The notes under the pieces were generated by a model. That model was not told where the DNA came from, ran no database searches, and saw only the letters and a list, made by a program, of their open reading frames with translations. A stretch of DNA of 64,000 nucleotides. Source: Pseudoalteromonas phenolica (GTDB lineage: Bacteria; Pseudomonadota; Gammaproteobacteria; Enterobacterales; Alteromonadaceae). Made by a program: the position numbers and the translations under genes. The DNA is taken from the NCBI RefSeq assembly GCF_001444405.1, contig NZ_CP013187.1, positions 1,364,001 through 1,428,000 of the forward strand, in the 5' to 3' direction. Positions 1 through 9,285 of the stretch are shown piece by piece (the first letter of the stretch is position 1; each line of letters starts with the position of its first letter).

Positions 1-1307
1 ACTTTACTGGGTCAATTTTATCTAACGTGTCATCAGCAGTATGGTGGTAGTCAAAATAGTCAGTGCCATCTTGATGTAGAGAGAAAATAGGCACGACTTT
101 AGAGTCTTTAAATGGAATTAGATCAGGGCCACCGAAGGCGTTATTACGCGCATCGTATTTAACCCCTAAGTCTTTTAAATGCTTAGCAATCGCACGTACT
201 GTAGGTAATGAGTTTGAAGCAACACGAGATTCAACCGCATAGATAAGGTCGGCTCCAAAGTCAGACTCTGCTGCAGCAACAATATTACCTAGTTCATCTT
301 GGTGCTTCTTCACGTAAGCTTTCGCACCCCAAAGACCTTGCTCTTCAGCGGCAAATAATACCACGCGTACACTGCGCTTGGTTTTTGTTAGCTCGCTGAT
401 GTGCTTTGCTGCGGCCGTGATAATCGCCACACCCGCACCATCATCAAGTGCGCCTGTGCCTAAATCCCATGAATCTAAATGCGCGCCTAACAGCACGTAT
501 TCGTTTGGCTTTTCTGTGCCGGTAAATTCACCTATGACATTGTAAGAAGTGCCCATGCCTTTTGATTCAGCTTGTACATTTAAGTTAACTTCAACTTTGT
601 GACCAAGTTGCAATAAACGTTCAATTTGGTCGGCATCTGGGTTTGCCAGTGCGACTGCAGGAATGGCCTTAATACCATCTTTGTAATGGTTACCGCCTGT
701 ATGTGCAAAACGGTGTTTTGCAGTACTGACCGAGCGCATCATAAATGCCACTGCGCCTTTTTGGCTGGCAACAACGGCACCTCGGTTACGGGCTTGTACA
801 GCAGGGCCGTAACTGTTGCCGTCTAGGCTGCGGTCCATACGGTAATTGATAAAAACAATCTTACCTTTGGCGGCATTTTCTGGCGCAGCTTCTAGCTCTT
901 CAAGCGTTTCAAAGATAACGATAGGTGCACGCGTACCATCTTTTGGTGTGCTGACACTGTTGCCAAGCGCGGTAATGTGGATAGGCTGCTTTGAAGGCAA
1001 AATAATTTCTGCAGATTCAGAGTAGCGTAGCCAAGCGGGGAATTTTGCAGGTTCTTTCCAAACTTTGTCGAAGCCTAAACGCTGAAGCTCTTTCATCGCC
1101 CAGTCTACGGCTTCAAGATCTTTAGGCGTGCCCGCCATACGTGGCCCAACTTCAGTAGTCAGTCTTGCCACAATATCGTAAGCCAATTCGCTATTAAGCG
1201 ATTTTTCTTTTAATTGCTCGGTGACTTTAATTGTTTGTGCATCAAAGGTGTCGGCAGCAAAAACGTTGGCGCTTAACACCAAGGCTGCCAATAATAACTT
1301 TTTCATT
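1..1307 (-). CDS. M28 family zinc metallopeptidase, secreted (3' end cut off by window edge)
   Basis: The reading frame runs leftward from an ATG at 1307 and leaves the window without a stop, so about 435 N-terminal residues are visible. The start MKKLLLAALVLSANVFA is a typical Sec signal peptide. A protease-associated-like middle section is followed by the M28 core: LGAHLDSWDLGTGALDDG supplies the first zinc ligands (His, then bridging Asp), FAAEEQG the catalytic Glu and a ligand Glu, ESDFGAD a ligand Asp, and YHHTADDT the last ligand His. This set matches the PGCP/aminopeptidase branch of M28, di-zinc exopeptidases that release N-terminal residues or split dipeptides in the periplasm or outside. 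It stands alone, divergent from the acetyltransferase at 1635. Substrate specificity cannot be read from the sequence. Confidence 0.9.
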
Positions 1308-1340
1308 CTTATAAGCCTGTTGTAAAAATTAAAATTATTC

Positions 1341-1352
1341 TGGAACGTTCCA
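1341..1352. promoter_or_regulatory. 12-bp perfect palindrome upstream of the M28 peptidase gene
   Basis: TGGAACGTTCCA is a perfect palindrome 34 bp upstream of the peptidase start codon, on the promoter side of that gene. Size and position fit a dimeric repressor or activator operator. No regulator is identified and a chance occurrence is possible. Confidence 0.3.
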
Positions 1353-1500
1353 CAAATAAATACAAGTATTTGGGATGAAGAAAATAAGTGACTACCTGTA
1401 ATGATTTTAGAAGATTAAAGTATCATCACTAAGCCAGATGAGATAATCAATCATTTGGCACAGGCATTTGGTGGAGCAGCTGTGCATTCTTAGTGCAGCT

Positions 1501-1536
1501 TTAAACATAAAGTTACCTAGTGATCTTTATGTTTAA
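1501..1536. repeat. 12-bp inverted repeat (hairpin) in the 1308-1634 intergenic region
   Basis: TTAAACATAAAG (1501-1512) and CTTTATGTTTAA (1525-1536) are exact reverse complements around a 12-nt loop, and the flanks (GCAGC / CTGC) extend the pairing imperfectly. No T tract follows on either strand, so it is not a classical terminator. The rest of this 327-bp gap holds only AT-rich promoter-like DNA. Confidence 0.5.
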
Positions 1537-1634
1537 CTGCTACTAGACGTCTCGTTTTTGATCAATGCACCAGTTTACTTATTGTAAGTTTGTATTCATT
1601 ATAGGTGCTTGTTGAAGTTTAAAGGAGTAAACCT

Positions 1635-2078
1635 ATGATCCGCCTAGCAAACCCAGAAGATCTTCCACAAGTGCTTAACTTATACCGAGCACTCCGCCCG
1701 AACGATCCAGAGCTAAAAGATGATTTGTCAGAGCTGGTATGGGCTGAGATGATGCGCTGCCCAGAAACACATATTGTGGTGGCAGAAATCGAAGGGGAGT
1801 TAGCCGCAACTTGCGCATTAGGATTAAATAAAAGCATTGCGAATGGTGGACGACCCTTTGCCATTATTGAACATGTGATCACCGCAGAAAAATTTCGCCG
1901 TCGTGGATTAAGTCAACAAGTACTCGAGTTTGGCATTCAAAAAGCTTGGGAGCTAAATTGCTACAAAGTCATGCTGCTTTCTGGTGAGAAGCTCACTGGC
2001 GCGCACCGAGTGTATGAGTCGGTAGGTTTCAAAGCCGGTATCGAGAAGGGCTTTGTGATTAAAGCACCAATCAAATAA
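1635..2078 (+). CDS. GNAT family N-acetyltransferase
   Basis: This 147-residue protein has the size of a minimal GNAT fold. The central segment IIEHVITAEKFRRRGLSQQV carries the R-R-x-x-G-x/S acetyl-CoA pyrophosphate loop (motif A) after the usual beta-strand 4. Further on, CYKVMLLSGE and HRVYESVGFKAG match the motif B region (Y-E-x-x-G-F). It should transfer an acetyl group from acetyl-CoA to a small amine or a protein; the substrate is unknown. The start is well supported by AAAGGAG eight bases ahead of the ATG. The next acetyltransferase follows after 9 bp, so the two are probably co-transcribed. Confidence 0.85.
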   Translation: MIRLANPEDLPQVLNLYRALRPNDPELKDDLSELVWAEMMRCPETHIVVAEIEGELAATCALGLNKSIANGGRPFAIIEHVITAEKFRRRGLSQQVLEFGIQKAWELNCYKVMLLSGEKLTGAHRVYESVGFKAGIEKGFVIKAPIK

Positions 2079-2087
2079 GAAAAATAA

Positions 2088-2615
2088 ATGAACAAAACGA
2101 TATTAGTTACCAAAAGGCTCACCTTAGCCCCTTTAAATAAAAGCGATAAATCTCTTTTCATTGAGTTATGTATGGATCCAAAGGTGATGGAACATTGTTA
2201 TGACCCTAGCACTTTGGAAGAAGCCGAGGCTGGCTTTGAGGCTTTTTCTCAGCCGTGGGATTGCAACAGTCATGATTGGTTATGTTTTGGTATTACCGAA
2301 ACTAATACAGGTGAAAAAGTCGGAAATATTTCGGTCAAAATACTTGATCATAAGCAACATATTGGTGAAGTCGGGTTTTTATTAAATCCCTGCAAGCAAG
2401 GCAAGGGGTATGCGTTTGAAGCACTTAAACGGGTAAAGGCGTTCTCTTTTGATGTGCTTAATTTAAAAAAGCTGAAAGCGATTTGCTCGACTCAAAATAC
2501 GAGCTCGATAAAGTTATTAGAAAAATCAGGTTTCATTCAAGCAGCAATACTTAAAAATAATGTTGTTATTAAAGGTAAGTCAATTGATGACTACCAATAT
2601 GAATACATGCGTTAA
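2088..2615 (+). CDS. GNAT acetyltransferase of the RimJ/RimL type
   Basis: The 175-residue protein starts with ILVTKRLTLAPL, the beta-1 strand typical of RimJ/RimL-like acetyltransferases. It continues with VGNISVKILDHKQHIGEVGF (strands 3-4), the CoA loop NPCKQGKGYAFEAL (Q/R-x-x-G-x-G/A pattern) and the C-terminal NTSSIKLLEKSGF signature. Enzymes of this group acetylate protein N-termini or small molecules such as antibiotics or polyamines; the target is not predictable. It lies 9 bp after the preceding GNAT gene and 43 bp before a lipoprotein gene, so the three may form a short operon. Confidence 0.85.
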   Translation: MNKTILVTKRLTLAPLNKSDKSLFIELCMDPKVMEHCYDPSTLEEAEAGFEAFSQPWDCNSHDWLCFGITETNTGEKVGNISVKILDHKQHIGEVGFLLNPCKQGKGYAFEALKRVKAFSFDVLNLKKLKAICSTQNTSSIKLLEKSGFIQAAILKNNVVIKGKSIDDYQYEYMR

Positions 2616-2658
2616 ACAACCTGAGCTCAGGTTAAATGATAAATAGAAAAGGTAAACA

Positions 2659-3078
2659 ATGAAAAAACTAGCCATAGCAACAGCTGCTCTTATACTTTCT
2701 GGCTGTATGTCTACGCCTGAATCTGTCAATTTCAACGGTGAGACGGTGGGTACATATAGTGTCGCAGCAAGTTGTAGCGATATGCTGTTAGATACAGATT
2801 GTTCAGGCATGACCGGTGCCACAAAAGATATTGAGTTAGCTGGTATTAAATTAAGAGCCGCTGCAGGTCAGTCAGGTAAAGTCGTATTTATTATGTCTGA
2901 ATCGAGTTTCAGCACAGATCAAAATGCGCTTCAAAATGGGGCTAAATCTTTAGAGAAACTATTCAAAGACAATGGCATTCAAATTGAGTCGAAGAAAGTG
3001 ATGTTCGGTGGTGGTGACGTATATGGCGTTCATTTTCAATTAAGTGACAACGGCTATCGCTTGTTAAAATCACTTTAA
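2659..3078 (+). CDS. small lipoprotein, function unknown
   Basis: The 139-residue product begins MKKLAIATAALILSGC, a lipoprotein signal with lipobox LSGC (lipidated Cys16). The mature part contains two more cysteines close together (SC...DC near residues 40-48), possibly a disulfide, then a mixed alpha/beta sequence. I recognise no named family. Ser rather than Asp follows the lipidated Cys + Met, so outer-membrane delivery by Lol is the default expectation. GGTAAACA precedes the ATG as a weak ribosome binding site. A hairpin at 3085-3110 probably ends the transcript. Confidence 0.75.
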   Translation: MKKLAIATAALILSGCMSTPESVNFNGETVGTYSVAASCSDMLLDTDCSGMTGATKDIELAGIKLRAAAGQSGKVVFIMSESSFSTDQNALQNGAKSLEKLFKDNGIQIESKKVMFGGGDVYGVHFQLSDNGYRLLKSL

Positions 3079-3084
3079 TTTCAA

Positions 3085-3110
3085 ATGGGCTTATATGTTT
3101 ATAAGCCCAT
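3085..3110 (+). terminator. hairpin after the lipoprotein gene
   Basis: ATGGGCTTAT and ATAAGCCCAT form a perfect 10-bp stem around a 6-nt loop, 6 bp beyond the stop codon. The tail is A-rich rather than T-rich, so termination efficiency is uncertain. The remaining 3111-3475 region is AT-rich and holds the promoter of the following protease; I see nothing else there. Confidence 0.55.
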
Positions 3111-3475
3111 AAATTACTTCATTACGACACTTAACCACTGACTTTTTGTTATAAGTTAAGTTGTTGAGTGCACATATTCTTAGAACAATTAAAACCATAA
3201 AATCATACCTTATCACTTTAAGTTATAACAATTTCGTAACAAAATCTGTGCAGCTGTATTTAAGTTAGTACAAACTTTGCTCAAACAATACACGTCTAGA
3301 TGTATGTACATTCTTAGCCCAGTGTAATGGAGCTTTTACAGTAGGAAATGAAGTATTTAGAGTTTTTGCACCTATAATAAAAACAAATTGACAGCGCTGG
3401 ACATTTGTTCTTTTCTTGTTGCTTGTAAATGGTTTGTTAATTATTTGCACTCTAAAAACAAGATAAGGAATCAAA

Positions 3476-5137
3476 ATGAAAACCAAGTTGAACAAAACTA
3501 CACAGGCACTTATTTTTTGCGGTGCTTTTGTCCCAGCAGTACATGCATCGACCCTGATAGATGAAAGCAGTGTCGAAACAAATCAAGCTGAGCGTTACAT
3601 CGTTACACTTAAAAGTGAACAAGGCACAATTGCGCAGCCTTTTGAACTAAGCCCACAACAAAGCAAACAGCTTCAAATGAATCGACTCCAGTCTGTTGCA
3701 CTGACGGTATCGGCTCAAGCTGAACAAGTTTTACCATCGATTAATGCTGTGTCGATGTCGCTAACCGCAGAGCAAAAAGCTTTGCTATCAGCACGCTCTG
3801 ATGTGCTGTCCATTGAAGTAGATCCAAAGCGTTATCTTATGGCTGAAAGCACGCCTTATGGCATCAATATGGTTCAAGCTAACCAGTTAGCAGATACTAT
3901 GTCGGGTAATCGTAAGGTGTGTATCATGGATACAGGTTACACGCTAAATCATCCTGATTTACCTTCTACAGGGATCACTGGTGATGACGGCTACGGTAGT
4001 AACAACACAGGTAACTGGTACAACGATGGTAATGGTCACGGTACGCATGTAGCGGGCACGATTGCTGCGATTGGTGGTAATGGTCAAGGCGTGGTGGGTG
4101 TGAACCCGTCGGGTCAGCTTGGTTTGCATATTGTTAAAGTTTTCAACGATTCAGGCCGTTGGGCTTATGGTTCGGACTTAGTAAAAGCGATTGAGCAATG
4201 TCAACTAGCGGGTGCGAATGTCACGAGTATGAGTTTAGGTGGTTCAGGCCAGTCAAATGCAGAACGTCAAGCATTTGCAAACAGCTATGCGCAAGGCATG
4301 CTGCATATTGCCGCAGCTGGTAATGGTGGCAATAGTTCTATGAGCTATCCAGCATCATATGACTCTGTTGTTTCAGTAGCAGCGGTTGATAGCCGTGAAA
4401 ACAAAGCATCATTCTCACAATACAACAGCCAAGTTGAAATCGCCGCACCAGGCGTAAGTGTTAACTCGACGTGGAATAATAATGCATATAAAAGCATCAG
4501 CGGCACATCAATGGCAACGCCACATGTATCGGGTGTTGCAGCACTCGTATGGAGTCATTTCCCTGAGTGTAATAACCAGCAAATTCGTGATGCACTAAAT
4601 GCTACAGCTAAAGATAAAGGTGCCGCTGGGCGAGATACTTCCTATGGTCATGGTATTGTGCAAGCAAAAGCAGCATACGACTATTTAGCTTCAAGTACAT
4701 GTGAAGGCCCAGGTGATGCTAAACCTGTTGCAAGTTTCAAACTAACGCTAAACGGTAAAACCATACAACTGACTGACAGCTCATATGACGATAAGGGGAT
4801 TGCTGCTTACTCGTGGGAATTTGGCGATGGGGCAACTAGCTCAAGCAAAAACCCAAGCCACACGTATGCAAGTGCTGGAGAGTATACTGTTAAATTGACT
4901 GTAAGAGATACGGTTGGTCAGGTTGCTAGTAAATCTGAAGTCATCAAGGTAACTGATGGAAATACGGGTGGATGTAATGGTACGCCAACATGGTCAGCAG
5001 GTAAGGTTTACTTATCTAAAGATCGAGTTTCATTGAATGGCAATTTGTATGAAGCGAAGTGGTGGAACATAGATCAAAACCCGGAGCAATTCTCAGGTCG
5101 TTGGGATGTATGGGCTAACAAAGGCGCTTGTAAGTAA
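3476..5137 (+). CDS. secreted subtilisin-like serine protease (S8) with PKD and chitin-binding-like domains
   Basis: The 553-residue preproenzyme has a signal peptide (1-25), an I9-type inhibitor propeptide (about 38-122, beginning RYIVTLKSEQ) and an S8 catalytic domain. The catalytic triad is Asp152 (CIMDTGY), His188 (GNGHGTHVAG) and Ser345 (SGTSMATPH), with oxyanion Asn283 (AAAGNGG). A PKD domain follows (about 416-493, with YSWEFGDG and HTYASAGEYTVKL). The C-terminal module (about 500-552: TWSAGKVYLSKDRV, YEAKWW) resembles CBM5/12 chitin-binding domains. It should be exported, self-processed and degrade protein outside the cell, perhaps tethered to particles. AAGGAA precedes the ATG. A paralogue without PKD lies at 14206. 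Confidence 0.93.
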   Translation: MKTKLNKTTQALIFCGAFVPAVHASTLIDESSVETNQAERYIVTLKSEQGTIAQPFELSPQQSKQLQMNRLQSVALTVSAQAEQVLPSINAVSMSLTAEQKALLSARSDVLSIEVDPKRYLMAESTPYGINMVQANQLADTMSGNRKVCIMDTGYTLNHPDLPSTGITGDDGYGSNNTGNWYNDGNGHGTHVAGTIAAIGGNGQGVVGVNPSGQLGLHIVKVFNDSGRWAYGSDLVKAIEQCQLAGANVTSMSLGGSGQSNAERQAFANSYAQGMLHIAAAGNGGNSSMSYPASYDSVVSVAAVDSRENKASFSQYNSQVEIAAPGVSVNSTWNNNAYKSISGTSMATPHVSGVAALVWSHFPECNNQQIRDALNATAKDKGAAGRDTSYGHGIVQAKAAYDYLASSTCEGPGDAKPVASFKLTLNGKTIQLTDSSYDDKGIAAYSWEFGDGATSSSKNPSHTYASAGEYTVKLTVRDTVGQVASKSEVIKVTDGNTGGCNGTPTWSAGKVYLSKDRVSLNGNLYEAKWWNIDQNPEQFSGRWDVWANKGACK

Positions 5138-5171
5138 CGTTTTTAAATAAATTCCCAATACTTTTGTTATT

Positions 5172-5204
5172 AAAGGCAATTTAGGAAACTAAATTGCCTT
5201 TTTT
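5172..5204 (+). terminator. rho-independent terminator of the protease gene
   Basis: AAAGGCAATTTAG / CTAAATTGCCTTT forms a 12-13 bp stem with a short loop, followed directly by a run of T. It is 35 bp after the stop codon. Confidence 0.9.
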
Positions 5205-5292
5205 CTCGACTTGTGACTAATCTTTGCATTCATTTTTCGTACTCATTGTTATGACAAGCTATGTTTAATAAAAAAGCAGAACACTTAAACTT

Positions 5293-6546
5293 ATGAAATG
5301 GTTAAAACACATTGATGACAGCTTTGATGCATTGCTAACAGATTGCTACCAGCAGCGCGAAATGGAAATGGAAAACCACATCAACAAAATTCGTTTTTTT
5401 GGTTTGATGGCGCTGTTTTTACTAGAACTACTCGTCGGCATGATGAGTCAGGGTCTGGATTTAATTTTAATCAGTGTCGATCTTGGGTCGATGGTTATAA
5501 CTGCAGCTTGGTGTTGGCTAGTTAGGCACTGGGCAACCACAGGCAGCTATAAGCCTTGGCTCAAGTATGTATCTATTTTATTCGATTATGTGATTATTTT
5601 AGGGATCACATTAGAAATGGAATATTTGGCAGAAATAGGGCATTTCTTACGCGATCTGCACCAAACACAATTTGAATTGATGCTGATCAGCGCGCTAATC
5701 CTATTTAATGTCATGAGTGCATTCAGGCAAGGTCGCGTGATTATTTACTTTTCGACGCTGTGTTGTTTAGCTGCGACAACACTTATCTTAGAACACAGCC
5801 AGACTGATCGAACCATAGAGATCCACGAACAGATCATCGTGCTATTCTCGGGATTACTCGCTTGGTCAATTTCTCATTACATTACCAATACTTATACACG
5901 CCTGCGTCATCGAGAGCGTTTATTACGCTATCTACCTGAAAAGCTGGTTAGCGCGGTAGAAACCGGTGCCGTTGACATAGAGCCTGGTGGTGAGCGCCGA
6001 GAAGTAACGATTTTGATGGCTGATATTCGCAATTTCACCACCTTGTGTGAGCGCAATGAACCAGAGGTGGTTACTCGTATTCTAAACCGCTATTTCTCAG
6101 CTATGAGCAATCCTATTTTTAAACATGATGGCATGATAGATAAATTTATCGGTGACGCCATTATGGCCGTGTTTGGTGCGCCACAAGCGGGAATGAATAG
6201 CGCTCAAGGTGCAATAAATGCTGCAAAGGGTATGCTTAAAGAATTGATTGAGTTAAATAATCAATTTTCCGAGCAGGGCTTGCCACAGCTTGAAATTGGC
6301 ATTGGTATTCACAGTGGTGAAGCCATTGCAGGTAATGTGGGGAGTTTGAGTTGTATGGATTACACCGTGATTGGCGACACAGTTAATGTTGCAGCGAGAA
6401 TCGAGAGCAAGACCAAAGAGCTTGGGCAAGTATTACTTGTCAGTGAAGACGCCGCAGAAAAATCAGACATGCCTGATTTAGCTTGGGTTGCGGATGTAAA
6501 ACTCAAAGGTCGAGACAAAACAGTCAATGTCTATTCTTTTCAATGA
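5293..6546 (+). CDS. membrane-bound class III adenylate cyclase
   Basis: The 417-residue protein has a membrane part with about six helices (roughly 33-52, 56-78, 90-110, 126-146, 150-168, 178-198). A short linker ending RLRHRERLLRYLPEKLV leads to a class III cyclase domain (about 235-417). Metal-binding aspartates are Asp244 (MADIRNFT) and Asp288 (DKFIGDAIMAVFG). Lys284 and Asp356 occupy the base-specifying positions and favour ATP over GTP. Asn365 and Arg369 (GDTVNVAARIES) are the transition-state residues. It should make cAMP at the inner membrane; the signal it senses is unknown. It is a single gene with its own upstream region, convergent with phoD. Confidence 0.9.
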   Translation: MKWLKHIDDSFDALLTDCYQQREMEMENHINKIRFFGLMALFLLELLVGMMSQGLDLILISVDLGSMVITAAWCWLVRHWATTGSYKPWLKYVSILFDYVIILGITLEMEYLAEIGHFLRDLHQTQFELMLISALILFNVMSAFRQGRVIIYFSTLCCLAATTLILEHSQTDRTIEIHEQIIVLFSGLLAWSISHYITNTYTRLRHRERLLRYLPEKLVSAVETGAVDIEPGGERREVTILMADIRNFTTLCERNEPEVVTRILNRYFSAMSNPIFKHDGMIDKFIGDAIMAVFGAPQAGMNSAQGAINAAKGMLKELIELNNQFSEQGLPQLEIGIGIHSGEAIAGNVGSLSCMDYTVIGDTVNVAARIESKTKELGQVLLVSEDAAEKSDMPDLAWVADVKLKGRDKTVNVYSFQ

Positions 6547-6578
6547 ACATCGTTTAGATACTTTTCTACATGACTTTC

Positions 6579-6597
6579 AGGGGAGCTAAGCTCCCCT
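6579..6597. terminator. bidirectional hairpin between the cyclase gene and phoD
   Basis: AGGGGAGC-TAA-GCTCCCCT is a GC-rich 8-bp stem with a 3-nt loop, lying between the two convergent stop codons. A strong T run is missing, but the position suits termination in both directions. Confidence 0.6.
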
Positions 6598-6627
6598 TAT
6601 GTTCAAATTCTCGTGCTGATTGCCAGA

Positions 6628-8211
6628 TTACAATTTATGCAGTTTGGCTTCGCCTGAATTAACATACAGGGTTCTATCAACAAAAGACTGGTTATTCTTA
6701 AAACCAACAATTGGCACATGGTGCCATTGAGAAGTGAGTTTGTCTTGCTTGATATTAAGGGTGACAAAACCTCGGTTTTTAAGGTCAACATAACGAATAT
6801 GTGGGTTTTCAGGCTTTAGAATATTGCCAACATCTCCCACAATTTGCTGTAAACCCGGTACAGGAATTGATGGCGAAGTGACAGAAGGTGTGACTATCTC
6901 AACGGCAAGTGCACCATCATGGGTAAAGCGATTATACTCTCGCCAGTCGTACGGGTTTTTAGCAATATCGGCAGCCCAAGATGAGTGCACATCGCCTGTT
7001 AAAAACACCACATTTTTAATGTCTCTTTGTTCAACAAAGTTCAGCAGTCTATCCCGAGCGGCAGGGTACCCATCCCATGCATCAGCGTTAATGGGTTTAC
7101 CAAACATCTGAATTTGCATAATTTGCACTTGTTGGCCAATTAAATTCCACTTCACGCCATTATTTTTAGCATCGAGCAGGTTGTCTTCTAGCCATTGCTC
7201 TTGTTCAAAGCCCAACAGAGTCCGCATTAGGTCTAGGCGCGCATCGTCTTTCACATCGACTTGCTCATCGCGACCAACATAACGGGTATCGAGCATATTT
7301 AAATGCAGCAACTGACCAAATTCGAATTTACGATATGCTTTTTCACGGTTACCACTTTGAGGCTCTCGAATAGGCATCCACTCATAATATGCTTGAATGG
7401 CTGCATTGGCTCGGGTTTGCCAGTCACCTTCATTGTCATTATGGTTTTGCGCACCGCCACGCCAAGTGTCATTGGTAAACTCATGATCATCCCAAATACA
7501 GATCATGGGGTGGGTTTGGTGCAGGGTTTGCAAATCTTCATCTGTTTTATACGTCGCATGACGTAAACGATAATCATTGAGTGACACCATTTCATGTTTT
7601 GGCTCTACCAGCCTCTTCCATAATAATGGGTTACGATAAACATCTTCGTTTCCGTACTCATATAAATAGTCGCCTAAATGTAAAACCGCATCAAGATCAT
7701 CCATTTCTGCGATGCGAGCATAGACGTTAAAATAGCCATAGCTAAAGTGTGAACAAGATGTCATCGCCAGCTTCACTTCAGATACATCATATTGAGGTAA
7801 AGTCTTGGTGCGACCAACTGGCGAAACAACAGGCTCATCGAGCTCTTCGATGATAAAGCGATAGTGATAAATGTTATCCGCATTTAAACCTGTGACATCG
7901 ACTTTAACGGTAAAATCTCGAGCTATACTGGTTTCAACCTTGCCTTCACTTTCGATAGTCGCGAATGAAGAAGACGTTGATATTTGCCAGCGAACAGACA
8001 ATACCAGGCTGTTGATATCGACAACTTGCGTGATTTCTTCAGGAATGGTGACTCGAGTCCAAATGATCACCGCATCATGGAGCGGATCACCACTGGCAAC
8101 GCCATGGCTGAAAGGGTTGGTTTTAAACGTACAACCCGAGAGTGTTAAACTCATTGGCATCACGCTCAGTAGAGCTGATCCTTTCAAAAAACTTCGACGT
8201 GAAATAGACAT
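6628..8211 (-). CDS. phoD: alkaline phosphatase D (PhoD family), Tat-exported lipoprotein
   Basis: The 527-residue protein begins MSISRRSFLKGSALL, a twin-arginine signal, followed by LTLSGC, so Cys27 may also be lipidated. Next comes the PhoD N-terminal beta domain (HGVASGDPLHDAVIIWTRV). The metallophosphatase domain shows LAMTSCSHF, AVLHLGDYLYEYG, CIWDDHEFTND and FLTGDVHSSW, which carry the Fe/Ca ligands of this phosphodi- and monoesterase family. It should release phosphate from organic phosphates in the periplasm or on the cell surface. Export by Tat fits its folded metal cofactor. It is a single gene; no Pho box was identified in the upstream 162 bp. Confidence 0.93.
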   Translation of the reverse strand: MSISRRSFLKGSALLSVMPMSLTLSGCTFKTNPFSHGVASGDPLHDAVIIWTRVTIPEEITQVVDINSLVLSVRWQISTSSSFATIESEGKVETSIARDFTVKVDVTGLNADNIYHYRFIIEELDEPVVSPVGRTKTLPQYDVSEVKLAMTSCSHFSYGYFNVYARIAEMDDLDAVLHLGDYLYEYGNEDVYRNPLLWKRLVEPKHEMVSLNDYRLRHATYKTDEDLQTLHQTHPMICIWDDHEFTNDTWRGGAQNHNDNEGDWQTRANAAIQAYYEWMPIREPQSGNREKAYRKFEFGQLLHLNMLDTRYVGRDEQVDVKDDARLDLMRTLLGFEQEQWLEDNLLDAKNNGVKWNLIGQQVQIMQIQMFGKPINADAWDGYPAARDRLLNFVEQRDIKNVVFLTGDVHSSWAADIAKNPYDWREYNRFTHDGALAVEIVTPSVTSPSIPVPGLQQIVGDVGNILKPENPHIRYVDLKNRGFVTLNIKQDKLTSQWHHVPIVGFKNNQSFVDRTLYVNSGEAKLHKL

Positions 8212-8328
8212 AAGTAATTACTCTAAAAAAAGGGAGCGCTAGATTTAACACTTAAAGGTTACAAAATTGTTAATTTAAATCTGCTTTTTCAGAAATGAGT
8301 AATTTCTAAGTCTATGAATATAAATAGA

Positions 8329-8355
8329 AGCTCACTCAGAATTGATGAGTGAGCT
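8329..8355 (-). terminator. terminator of the secD-secF operon
   Basis: AGCTCACTCA and TGAGTGAGCT form a perfect 10-bp stem with a 7-nt loop just downstream of the secF stop. On the minus strand the hairpin is followed by a T-rich stretch (TTCTATTTAT). Confidence 0.75.
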
Positions 8356-8373
8356 AAATGCTCTAAATGTTAG

Positions 8374-9285
8374 TTAAGGCTCAGCGAGTAGCTTTTTCAC
8401 TTCTTCACTGTCTTGATTTTGATAGTTTGTAAAGCTTAAGCCCATAAATTCAGGCAAGGTCGCGCTGATAAAAATTGATGACAAGGTACCTGCAGTTAAA
8501 CCAATTAACAGGGCGCTGGCAAAACCATTTAAGGCATCGCCTCCGAGCAACCAAATCGCAAAAACCGTGGCGAGTGTGGTAAACGAGGTAATAAGCGTAC
8601 GGCGTAACGTACTTTGCAAGGCTTCATTAATTGAATGACCAATGGGTTGCTCAGGTGTGGCACGAATGAGTTCACGAATACGGTCGCCAATGATAATGCT
8701 GTCGTTGAGCGAGTAACCGATAATCGCTAAAAGTGCTGCTAATACCGTTAAATCGAAGGTTAAACCAAGCACTGTGAATAAAGCGATGGTGATTAATACA
8801 TCGTGGAACAGTGCGACAGTTGCAGCCACTGCGAGTCGCCACTCAAAACGCACCATTAAATAAATCAATACAGATACCACAGCAAACAGAGCCGCCAGTG
8901 CACCACTGGTTTTGAGCTCTTCACCGACTTGAGCGCCTAAAAACTTACTTTCTAGGATATGGGCATTTAATTGTGTCTCAATTGCAGTTTGAAAAGCGGC
9001 GATCGTATCTGAAGCTACGTCGGGTAAAAACAACACACGCCAATGGCCGTCTTGGCTTTGCGATAAGCTAAATGCGTCTGATGTTAAGGTACTTAAAGTT
9101 GATTGAAGCTCATTAATATTGGTTAGCGATATTAACGTGAAGTCTAAAACGGTACCACCCGTAAAATCTAAACCAAATACAATGGGGTTTAGGACTAAAG
9201 CGCCAAGGCTAACAACAATAGCAATTAGGCTAAATATAAAGCCCATTTTGCGGGCAGATTGCCAAATATTATGCATGATGTGCAC
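8374..9285 (-). CDS. secF: protein translocase subunit SecF (paralogous type)
   Basis: The 303-residue protein has the SecF plan: TM1 near the N-terminus, LDFTGGTVLDF at the start of the first periplasmic domain, then five clustered helices (about 130-285). GYSLNDSIIIGDRIRELI corresponds to the family signature GYSLNDTVVVFDRIRE. With SecD it uses the proton or sodium gradient to help pull preproteins out of the Sec channel on the periplasmic side. It overlaps secD by 17 bp, so the two are translationally coupled. No yajC or tgt lies next to it, unlike the housekeeping yajC-secDF operon, so this is probably a second SecDF set. The signature has drifted (IIIGDR for VVVFDR). Confidence 0.92.
   Translation of the reverse strand: MHIMHNIWQSARKMGFIFSLIAIVVSLGALVLNPIVFGLDFTGGTVLDFTLISLTNINELQSTLSTLTSDAFSLSQSQDGHWRVLFLPDVASDTIAAFQTAIETQLNAHILESKFLGAQVGEELKTSGALAALFAVVSVLIYLMVRFEWRLAVAATVALFHDVLITIALFTVLGLTFDLTVLAALLAIIGYSLNDSIIIGDRIRELIRATPEQPIGHSINEALQSTLRRTLITSFTTLATVFAIWLLGGDALNGFASALLIGLTAGTLSSIFISATLPEFMGLSFTNYQNQDSEEVKKLLAEP

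Noticed and set aside
1619..1882. 87-codon frame on the minus strand over the first acetyltransferase
   Set aside because: It is antisense to a gene with a full GNAT motif and strong ribosome binding site, and has no recognisable domain.
3265..3495. 76-codon minus-strand frame across the protease promoter
   Set aside because: No ribosome binding site, low-complexity composition, and it overlaps the protease start.
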